Source of the DNA: Takakia lepidozioides
Taxonomy: Eukaryota; Streptophyta; Takakiopsida; Takakiales; Takakiaceae
Assembly: GCA_030704615.1 (NCBI GenBank)
Contig: CM060732.1
Location: forward strand, 34,451,053 to 34,515,052
Length of the DNA: 64,000 bases
Reading direction: 5' to 3'
Shown here: positions 1-9,458 of the stretch, piece after piece
Layout: each line of letters opens with the position of its first letter
How positions within the stretch are numbered: the stretch's first letter is position 1
Notes under the pieces: generated by a model
Told to the model about the DNA's origin: nothing
Seen by the model: only the letters and a program-made list of their open reading frames with translations
The model's database searches: none
Translations under genes and position numbers: made by a program

Positions 1-3000
1 ATAATAATAATAAAATAAAAACTATTTTCCCGTAATATGAGTTTACGGCCCGAGCCCACGGCGTAACAGGACAGGACAAGCGGGATTTTATGCTTAAAAA
101 AAAATTTAAAAAAAAAGAAAAAAAAAGGGGGCTGGGCCCACTATGGGTCAATTATGACTTGCCACGTAGACAGTCAACTCTACATGGCCCTTGTTACATG
201 CTCCAATTTCATGACCCCTGCCTTTTCTAGAAAATATGCAGGTTGGATAATTCATTAAAATTTGTTGCTTTCAATTTGAGAGGGTGGGCCATCCGTCAGC
301 CTGAGCACATATTTCTGTCTTTCCGGGAGACCGTTTCTGAGTTGGATTATATCAAAGGTGATCCTCCAAGTTAGGGTCTTTCGCAAATGACAATATTGGT
401 GAGAGCCAACAATTTAATTTAATTAATAATACCTGGTCCGAGGAAGCCAGGCTGGGACGTAAAATTGTCACTAAGTTGTTTACAGCAATAACTTGGATAT
501 TAACTTAGTACTGACCGCGGGGACAGCTTCATCTCATAGCAAACTTAATAATCCACAATAGAGGTGGTAAGGGAACTAATCAACTAATGATGGAATAATT
601 AGGTCATTTAACCCATAACATGTGCGTAGAAATAAACAGTTGCCTGTCAGATTGGAAGGGATTGGTTGACCATTACTATCATCTAATACAATCTTGTGCA
701 TAAAAATATGTCTCTGGAGGCTTTTACTAGTACACAAGATGTAATACCTCAACTTAGATATCATGCTCTTGTAAATGATTACTTCCATGCTCATTTGGGT
801 TACCTTCATGTGGTAGTAATTTCACATGACAGAATGTAGATATCAAAGAAAGTATATGCAGTACTAATTGTTAGGAACACTCATAATTAATCATGAAGTT
901 GCTTGATTAATTTCTTACTATGAACAAAAGAGATTGAATTTTATGCAAGCCCATATTTTTAACATTTTAAATTTTTTGAAAGAGAAAAACTTTTGACTAA
1001 GATGGGAAGCGGAGCCTAGTGAACTACACTACGCAAGCGAAAACTTCAAAAAGAGAGAAAAACACTTGAAAGAACAATACGATGCTTCTATAAGTATCAT
1101 ATGTATCATTTTCTTGTTATCCATCATTGATTTTAAGACAATTACGGTTGGATTACTTAAAGATAAACATGATGAACTTTTTTACATCATTTGTCAATGG
1201 AACTCATTGAATTTGATAGTACCCTTATGAAATACATCATATGTGGGATTAAGGTCATAGGAGTGAGTGGAAATTTAAGGGTCTAGGAATCCGTGGCTGA
1301 AATTTGGAAGTGATTCATTGGAGACTTAGTTTAGTAGGAGATCACATTGTTTTTCAGATGATTGATCTTTAGAAGTAGTGGATGAAGGGTGGATGACATT
1401 GTTTGTTGAGAGAAAGGGAGTCACGAATGATAGCAGATTAAAGGACAACACACAACCGAGCTACTTTTCCATCCATTCTCTGTTGTTGTTCTCAATGCAG
1501 TGCTTTCTTGTCTTTAATGAAGTCCTTAGGTCCTTAACGTCATTAGTAGAAATTAGAGGACGCCAATTGAGTTGATGGATTTGACATGTACTCCATGGAG
1601 AGCATGCAAATGCCAAGCAATGGTGCAAAATTATGTGAGGAGATTATGCCCAAGTATGTCAATGTCAAGCGAATGAAGGTAAGGTGCGCATTGCTGGAGA
1701 AAATTGAAGTAGTTCTCAACCAGGTGGTGGATGATATAGTCAAACTTGAAGCCGAAGTATATAGAAATGGAAAACATTTGATCATGTCTATAGGTTGGCA
1801 GATTATTGGAAGCTCAAGTGTAGATGGATGGATGTTGATGAAAGTTTCATACCTTCACGCAGTTACTGCTGTCTTTAAATCAGTTAGTAAGAAATTTCAA
1901 ACTCAACTTGGAAACCCAATTATATTAGGGTCTTCTTATTGTAGCTTACTAACAATTGATTAGGTACAAGCCCTAGTCACAATTATGTCGGAAACTTGAG
2001 TGTCATGCATTTTCCATCAACAATGTGTTGCTTCTTTTTTTTGCATGAACCTGTTATTTTGAAACCTTTACAGTTGCTTTCTCCATTTTCCCATCTGTCA
2101 CTCTCAGTAACCTACAAATCGTCTTTAATGAACTACTTACCAGTGACTAGTAATAATTGGTAATGATATAGTAGAGGGCAAGTGTGAGTTGTAGGATTTT
2201 ACTTGGCCATCGAAAGCAAATGAGAGAGTAGCCCTTGTGGATGATGCGATGGGCCTGCTATCTTTCATTTCTGGTGTCCCATGTCCTCCACCTCAATAAG
2301 CAACCCTTTACAAATCTCAAAATAGGCCCAGGGTTCATCATTCAGATGAATGCTCTTATTCAATTTGTAAAATTGGGGGATGAGTCTAATTTCCGCATTT
2401 TCAACCATTAGGAACTACACAAGAAACTTGGTCGCGAAGGTTTTTCTTTTTTTCTTTTTATTGGATTCTAGGCACACAATAGCAAATAATGGGCTCACTT
2501 CAAATTCGTCTCATAAAGGCCTTCTAATCATTAGCACCGACCGCGACCAATGACCAATGCTTATATACAAATTTGGGGAATATATGTGCTATATAAGGGC
2601 CTACTTTGGTGCGGGGATAAAGGCTTAATTCAATGGTAATCAAAGATTTTGATGAAAATTAAGAAGATGGAGATGAAGATGGATTTGAAGTTTGAACAAT
2701 TAAGCTCTTATGTAGTTGTGTGGAAACGAAGCGAAACAGAAAAACCCAACAGTTTATAACTGAAGGTGGCGGCAAAGGTGGTGACTGAAGTGACACAAGT
2801 TAGGGTTTGGCTACGTTATCAAAAGCCTTGATTGCAGTACCGCCAATGAGAGCCTAAAGTTTAGCAGCGCAACCACAAGGAACCCCCAACACGGTCCATG
2901 TTCCAGAGCCACCCAACCGAAGAGCGACCAAAGAGAGGAGAGGAGAGTAGAGGAGAGGAGAGAGAGGAGAGGTAAAGAGGAGAGGAGGGACAAAGAGGAG

Positions 3001-3700
3001 GGGGCGAGAAGGAGAGAACTTAGGGTGCACGATCAAAGCTTGATAATTAGAATCCGTATGTCTCAGCGTGCATCGTTCTCCCTCTAGGCATAATTCATTG
3101 TTTGATTGTTCCAGTTTCAGCAAGACTTTTGGTCGGTCTCTGCACAGGCTCTGCACTTGCCTACGGTATAGTTTCATGAATTGCGCCGAGGAGTATCAGC
3201 TTTTTCCCCTCAAAGTATCTTTGTTCAATGGTGGAGCAATATCAGACTTGACTTCACCTTGACTAAGTCAGTACTGAACAAGGTGACGTCCCACGTGTTT
3301 TTCTCACCCCCTGACCATAGCTCTATGCGCTACCTATGGTTCTATGGCTCTATGGTTCTTTTCTTTTCTGGACCTCAGTGAACAAGGTGATGTCTCGTGT
3401 GCTTTTCTCTCCTTTCTACACTACCTCACATACCTCACAGTATGTCTGACGAGGTCCACTCATGTGCAGTACCGATGATTCCACTTTGCAGTGCATGTGA
3501 GCACGTAGTCTGTTTATTTTAGTGTACTATGTTAATGTGTCTGCATACATGTCCCACCTTGTAGGTCTCTATACATGTGTCGGTGTATATGTGTAACTTC
3601 AGACCTGTTCATTTTTGGTGCATAATTGTCCAGAATTTTGCATTGAAATTAGGTTTGTCTGTGCTGGCCCAAACGACTCCATGGTAGTCCTGGGTATATA
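1..3700. other. AT-rich region without a recognisable gene
   Basis: Only short reading frames occur here. The longest, at 1586-1963 (+), would encode 125 residues with a moderately charged N-terminal half, and I do not recognise it. Its neighbour at 1378-1575 (+) shows no family either. A-rich and T-rich runs are frequent at 1-130 and 2,430-2,460. No promoter, RNA gene or transposon ends can be supported. Confidence 0.4.
2928..3020. repeat. GAGGA-type purine-rich simple repeat
   Basis: About 90 bases on the plus strand are almost only G and A, made of short GAGGA and GAGAG words. The reading frames crossing it on the minus strand (poly-Ser/Leu) are by-products of this composition and are not listed as genes. 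Confidence 0.8.
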
Positions 3701-3729
3701 CCTGCGACGTCCGATTTAATTCAGTCTGG

Positions 3730-4410
3730 CCCGATTACTGCAGTTAGCTACAGATTTCAATGGAAACAATGGCACGAACCAATGCCGGCCAGCTAAAGAG
3801 TTCGGCTGCATGACTAAGCGCTTCAGCCTGAGCACCCATTGAAGATTATTAAAGATTGGCTTGGAAAGCTTGGCTGCAGAAATCCAGAGCGACAGGAGCA
3901 GGACACTTCCCAGTGCATGAGTACCGGTGATCTAGTGTGGCCCTTACACCAACATGGCCCCCATACGACGCCCATGTATTGTTGGTTTAAGCATGCATCC
4001 ATAAATACAACTTAGGGAACCTTGTAATGAGCTGTTTCTCATGCATACTTGACACTCATCTTGGAATATAGAGCGGTTGTGTTGGTGTCAGTATCATGTC
4101 CTGGCCCATCAATTCTGATTACAGGACCTCCATGAATTGATATTCTAATGTGAGTATAATACTGCTTGTCAACGCGGATTATTGCAGGTAGCAAGAGTTC
4201 AATGATGACAGCTGAGCGCTTCATCCTGAGCTGAGCAGCCATTGTTCAAACACCGAAAGATTTGGGTTGGATAACTTGGTTGCTCATATCCAGAGCAACA
4301 GGAGAAGGTTGTGACTTCCACATGAGCAGGACGAGGAGCAGGAATCTGCTGGCGCGTCCACCAACATGGCCCCCATACGATGCTCATGTTGGATTAAGCA
4401 TCCACACCCG
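3730..4410. repeat. Imperfect direct duplication of about 270 bp
   Basis: The segment near 3,740-4,000 is repeated with substitutions and small indels near 4,180-4,405. Both copies contain the words GAGCGCTTCA or AAGCGCTTCA, then TCCAGAGC.ACAGGAG, and both end with CCAACATGGCCCCCATACGA followed by ATGTT-rich DNA and TTAAGCAT. I see no coding potential in either copy. It could be a local duplication or two copies of a short dispersed element. Confidence 0.65.
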
Positions 4411-4733
4411 CTCCGTATTCAAAGATGAGGGTTAGTGTGCATTAAAAACAGCTCAGGTTTACAACTCCTTACAAGTACAAGTTATATGGTTTTTGTGCAC
4501 AATCGAATGTTGTACATGTATATAGTAAATTACACTGACGTATCATAGTATAATCAAGTGATCAGAGTTGAGTTCACACAGAGAATCGGAAGCATGGACT
4601 TCATCATGATGCGCTTTGCATTTCAAACTAATTTGTAACACGATTAAGGATCATTGGCAGTGTAGTGTATATTGTAGCTGTGAGATCTCAGTGGATAGAG
4701 CTGTGGTAACATTTGTATGTAAATTGTCCGCAG

Positions 4734-7188
4734 CTTCCTACATAGACTATTCAGCAATTTTCGGTCTGGAGGCACCGGCAGGTGTGTATGTGAAGGAGCT
4801 ACAAATACCCAGAACGGCGATTGGTAGTGTGTTTGGGCAAGACGGATCAAATGCGGAGGCTCTGCAGGCCAGACAACCTGGAAGAAACCAAGTGCATGGG
4901 CGCATTAACGAAGACACCGCCGACTTCTTGGAGGGCTTCTCTGGAACAGCTTCGGTTGTGGTCACCGCAGACTCAGAAGCATCGGTCGCCAACATCGCTG
5001 CTCAGATTGAAAATATAGTGTCGTTCACGGTTCCCGAACGTTGTCTCACATGCGTCGACAGCTCGAATTATTCATCCATTGAGACGCTGAACTTCCGACT
5101 CCTTCCTCAAAGGACGGAGTGTGATTTCCTGGTGTTTCGATCAGTAAGCCACAGTCGTTCCGATGATCCTTCCACAAGTTGTGCCATAGCCAGAGATCGT
5201 CTCAATCCAAACTGGGAGAGAGTAAGATATGAGAGAACGATAACGGAAGGGCTCAAGAAGAAGGCGATTTGCACTCAGGCCCCATCTGAAACTTCCGAGG
5301 GTGGTGTGGCGCCCAGAGGTCTCAAGTTGGTGGTCTCAGTAGGGAAGATGCTATTCAAGTGCAAACGCCCTCATCAGATCTTTTCATTTAGTTCGCCTCT
5401 TGAAGCATGCATGCGAATAACAAAGTTCAATAAAATGCTTGATAGCAACAGGTTACACCGTTGGTTTTTCACCGACAGAAACAGCCGAGAGGGGGTTCGC
5501 AAGCTTCGGGCTTACTTGGAGGACGGTACAGGGGATCACAATAAGTATGAGCTAACAAAGAGCATTCAAGGTACCCAAGTGGAGATCTGTTTTGTTGATA
5601 CCACAAACCAAGAGAGATTTCGCATTTCGATACAGAAACAAGTGAAACTGTCCAAGGGGATCAAGCGTGCAAGTCTTATTAAACATAATGAGGACCAACT
5701 GCTGGAGAATCAGGTAAATCCGAATGTTCCAGCTCTCCAGGTCTACTCCATCAACATGACATTTCAAGTAATCTGCCCCCAAAGTCCTTTGATGTTTGCA
5801 CTTTACGACCAACACAGATTGTGGATATGGAAGGTGTTACGGTTGTCTGAAATCCATGATCCATGATCCACTGTCCAAAAACAATGATCCACTGATCCAC
5901 TGTCCAAAACTTGTATACTATCGATTCTAAGGAACTATTCATCAAACCCACGCTGGACTCCTTCGGAGCACCTGATTTATGCTTCGGTTATGACCAGGTG
6001 GGCGCCATTCTTTGCAACATTGGTGAGGATATCGGATCCGCAGCTCGACTCCATGCTGAGAGTGCTTCGGACACTCCTCTGAATGTCGCTTCATTGCTTA
6101 ATGCAGAAGCATGCCATGATACTAAGCCTAAGACAGCAACTTTTGAGGCAATTGAAGCTGATCAGAGCTTGACTACTGTTTGGATCCTCACCAAATTCAA
6201 GCGACAGTCCAAAAGGTTGACCGAGGTAGTTTTTCTCCGTGAAGGCATAACTGCAATGGACTTTCAACTCAACACCGATACCAAAGAGGTAGATCCATTT
6301 CTCACTCTCCGATCGACTTTCCTACAGGTGCATAACTATACATGTATAAAGTTGTTCGATCAACAAGCTTTTGCTTGATCAATAAAGTTCTGGTGTACGT
6401 GCTCGCATTGCATGTTCTTGTGATGGGCACCGGTAATATCTTACTTGAACGGGGTCAGATGATCAAAGCATGAATGAGATCATCACTGCACATCTATAAG
6501 TCCTCAAATGCTGTTTTTGAATGAGATGAGTTCAATCACGACAATCCTGACAAAATTTATGGAGTCGCATATTTGGACGGTCGCAAACATGCTGTCGTCT
6601 TTCTGCCGTGAGATCTTAATATATGTTGTGCCAGGATAGTTCTCCCTACAGTGCTGAAGTATGTACTACAACATGGAGTTGTGATCATCACCATGCGATC
6701 CCCACAGAAACATCAAGTGAGCTACGTTTTGAATTGAGTTCTGTGCCTCCTGAAGAGCAATTCTCTGTGCTTTGCAGGCGAGTCACAGACCAGGAAAAGA
6801 TATATGGGACTGGATTCAAGCTGCATATGGAGATTGGTTGCGTTTCCAACTCGAGGAGCCTGCAAGGCATCCCCAATTTTCTCGCTTTCAGATTGTGTCT
6901 GCCCGTTACATTGAGGAGGAACAGACCTTTACGAGCCACAAGCACAAGGTGAACCTGTGCAAAGTCACCGAATTCCGACGATTGCCTGCATTGGGGGCGG
7001 GATTCAACAGTCCAACCGGCCCCGCGCTCGAAGTTCGAATCCGGAACCTGGAGATACAGAGGATGTGTCAGGGGGGGACAGAGCAGTTAGCCTTGGATAT
7101 TGATGGCTTAATACTCCAATATCTCCATAAGCTTGTAGGGGAAGCCAAGAATCTTACTGATGTCATGGGCGAGTTTTCGCGCGTCTGA
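4734..7188 (+). CDS. Multi-exon gene with a KH-like segment, family not recognised
   Basis: The open frame up to 5740 has no usable ATG near its start but does have a good acceptor (GTCCGCAG at about 4,726-4,733). The first exons therefore lie upstream and are not identified. Early in this exon IPRTAIGSVFGQDGSNAEAL resembles a KH RNA-binding core: I-G-x-x-F/I-G-x-x-G, then a helix, then a V-rich strand ending in AAQIENIV. My model is an exon to 5740, an exon at about 5932-6327 and an exon at 6778-7188. All junctions are phase 0, with CAG|GTCTAC and CAG|GTGCAT donors and TCTAAG and TTTGCAG acceptors. The last exon ends with a stop at 7186-7188. RNA binding is inferred only from the KH-like core. 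The middle (Arg/Lys-rich) and C-terminal parts match nothing I know. It might instead be a decaying copy, because stops lie in frame just before 5896. Confidence 0.5.
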
Positions 7189-7189
7189 A

Positions 7190-7550
7190 TCCATGAGACT
7201 TAACTCTATGCGCATCTAGTGCCAAATTCCAGTCGAGTCTGTTAGAAGGGTTGAGAGACTCTGGAACGCTGAAAGTAGTAGTCCTCTCAGTTGTTTAAGA
7301 GGAATAAGTTGCTTGGAGGTTCAGGAGCCCTTGCAGACAGCAGTCCTCACAGTAAGTCAGGTTTAATTTGTGTCGAAGTGCATAACTATCCGGCTGCAAG
7401 CCTTCTTTCAGACATTATAATTTGGCCAAATAGTTTTTGAAAGCCTCCCTACCACTCACACGCTGAGCATGTCTGTTGTCATGGCATTCGTGATATCTCA
7501 AGTTACTCAGACAAGTCTTGTTAACACACATCTTGATCGCACACTTTTTT
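7190..7550. other. Spacer between the KH-like gene and the Nudix pseudogene
   Basis: Probable 3' untranslated and spacer sequence. I see no gene, repeat or RNA signal. Confidence 0.4.
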
Positions 7551-7559
7551 CTTTTTTTT

Positions 7560-8083
7560 AATTGCACACTCAGGAGACTCCACCTTGATGGCAGCTGGCC
7601 CAGCACCTTTCTGGCCTCTGGCAGCAACTTTGCCTGAGGCACTGCAGGAAGCCAGGTTGGTTCAAAGTTGTCTTCAGGGGGCACACTTAACATAAAAGAA
7701 AGCAGTTGGCCTCACATTTACCACGTCCTCTGAAATGCCAAAGAGTTTGGCAAAGAAGAGTGGGTCACTCAAGGAAGGTGGAACTCCGGTCTCTTCCACA
7801 ACTTCACAGATGATGCCCTCAAACATTGTTTGTGCAACTGCTTCGTTGATCTCGCTCCGAGCCTTTGGAATGTAACCTTCTATTTCCCCCTCTTGAGACT
7901 CAGAATGACCACCAGGAAAGACCAGGTGATCTGGAAATTCACCTAAGATAGAACTACAAGAATCTGGCAGTCACTCCCATTCATCACCCAAATTGGTTCC
8001 CACAAATGTCTTGTAGTCTGTGAGGCCTGGAAAGGCCAAGGCACACAGTTGTGAGCCGTCTGTCTCCCCACGATTCCAATTCA
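7560..8083 (-). pseudogene. Broken Nudix hydrolase (NUDT9-like) copy
   Basis: Read on the minus strand, the frame runs GLTDYKTFVGTNLGDEWE and then hits TGA. It resumes at GEFPDHLVFPGGHSES, passes a Nudix box (MFEGIICEVVEETGVPPS, i.e. the G-x5-E-x7-REUxEExGU region with R replaced by C), and continues to VNVRPTAFFYVKC before a second stop at about 7,680. Homology continues in other frames: a DNFEPT segment and then CHQGG. These blocks occur in this order in plant Nudix hydrolase 9-type proteins, which hydrolyse nucleoside diphosphate derivatives. Relative to a normal protein there is a deletion before GEFPDH, an in-frame stop and at least two frame changes. The Arg of the Nudix box is also lost. 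I judge it a non-functional fragment. Confidence 0.75.
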
Positions 8084-8089
8084 TACTCG

Positions 8090-8600
8090 AAGTTTTGTGA
8101 CATACTTTAAGAGACTTTGAGCATAATCAAAATAGGTTTAGGAAGAACCTTGTTTTCACGGGAGTGTTCAGCTTTCGAGGCCTCATTCCAAAATCAATGA
8201 ATGCTTTGTGCCATTCTTGACATCCCTTCCCTGACTTATTAGGCCAAGTGATGCATTTCTAGATCTCAGCTTGTGCACTCTTGATGGAAACATACCTCAT
8301 ACCTTTGCACACCTTTTCATCATTTGTAGCATATGATGTAGCATATTGGCAACCCTAGACTTTCATAGCTTACAAGAGTTCTAAATGCCATTGTCATAGT
8401 GGCCAGATTTGCTGCTCATCTTCGACGCAGCAAATGACCTTATTTGTGAGGAGAACTTCTCAAGACATTGCGGTAATTTTACTGCCATAGCTGCTCCAGT
8501 AGTTTCAGTGGCTTCAAACAACCCAAGAGTGACATGTAGGCTATGTCAAACATAAGACAACCCAAATGAATTGATGCAAGTAGACCAGCTTTCGAGAATC
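8090..8600. other. Spacer with unassigned short frames
   Basis: Lies between the Nudix copy and the hAT scrap. On the minus strand a short open stretch (QEWHKAFIDFGMRP) is seen near 8,180-8,220 but cannot be assigned. No RNA gene or repeat is recognised. Confidence 0.3.
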
Positions 8601-8625
8601 ACTACCATGCACTCATTAGCATGGA

Positions 8626-8960
8626 ATGAAAACATGTACTTTTCATGATGTTATTGATGTGTTGGCCCCTTTACTTGCATTCACAAGGAAGTATGATCAG
8701 AAGAAAGCTCACAATATGTTGGGTCTCATGTTGGATCCCGGATTTAAGGGCCTTGGACTAGTGACATATTTGCTTGGTCGTGAGGCAGCTATGCAAGTGG
8801 TTCCAGAGTACACTCAAAAGTCACTTGTGCCTATGCTCTTGACATGTTGCCGCTACATGGTTCCATCTACTTGATCGAAATGCTTCTGAACATGCTAGCG
8901 GAAGCAATCTTGATCTTTTTCAGACTACAGAAACAAATGTTGAAACAACATTGATAAGTG
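8626..8960 (+). pseudogene. hAT-type transposase C-terminal fragment
   Basis: The 82-codon frame from 8626 contains MLGLMLDPGFKGLGLVTYL followed by GREAAMQVVPEY and LVPMLLTCCRYM. This resembles the LDPRFK...V-x-x-Y-x-GRE...Y-x-x-x-L-x-P-L/M-L block of plant hAT superfamily transposases, before the dimerisation domain. Weak similarity (DLFQTTETNVETT) continues to about 8,960 in a different frame. There is no complete transposase, no zinc finger and no inverted termini nearby, so this is a relic. It separates the Nudix pseudogene from the decayed tail of the PPR gene. Confidence 0.5.
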
Positions 8961-9029
8961 TAAGTGTCCATTGGCGTGGTGGAAAGCGCATGACAGTATT
9001 GACTGTCACAAGGATTTACCCCATCCGTT

Positions 9030-9458
9030 CCATCTTTGCTCATTGCTTCATAAAGTATGACCTTTCCGCCCTCACACAACAATCTTCCAAATGAACTTGA
9101 TGGCCATGGTAGAGTCATCACTCACCCCAAGGTTCTCATGCATGTGTCCAAGGGAGTATGCTGATTAGCGCCCCAGCAATCTCCAGCATCTCACTGTGGT
9201 GCATCTCCTTTACTTCTGCAATACAAAGATAGTGTCAAGCACATACCCAGCCTCCTTCAGCTGCAGAGACAGTATCAGCTCAGAGTAGAGTTGCTAAACT
9301 ATAAATACAGTTTGTCATCTACACCAAAAGTAGGCTCCTGGTTGTCTACCTCAATGCAGAAGTGGCCTCGCACCTTGCTCTCCTCAATTCTTTTCTGCCC
9401 ATTGCCCGCCAGCGGCAGCATAGTCATTCACCAATTAGTTGCAGTGTGTGCTTGGATC
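9030..9458 (-). pseudogene. Decayed E+/DYW tail of the adjacent PPR gene
   Basis: Directly downstream of the PPR stop codon the minus strand still shows, in shifting frames, the expected order of E/E+ and DYW-domain blocks. These are a YAAAG piece (about 9,410), FCIEVDNQEPTFGVDD (about 9,310-9,360), LKEAGYVLDTIFVL (about 9,220-9,265), HHSEMLEIAGALIS (about 9,160-9,202, keeping the H-S-E of the deaminase site) and MAIKFIWKIV (about 9,080-9,110). The C-x-x-C that binds zinc in DYW domains is replaced by S-D-D-S, the terminal D-Y-W is not found, and several stops and frame changes interrupt it. The gene therefore once encoded a DYW-type editing factor. Confidence 0.7.

Noticed and set aside
2811-3177. 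Minus-strand frames over the GAGGA tract
   Set aside because: Poly-Ser/Leu translation of a purine-rich simple repeat, with no domain.
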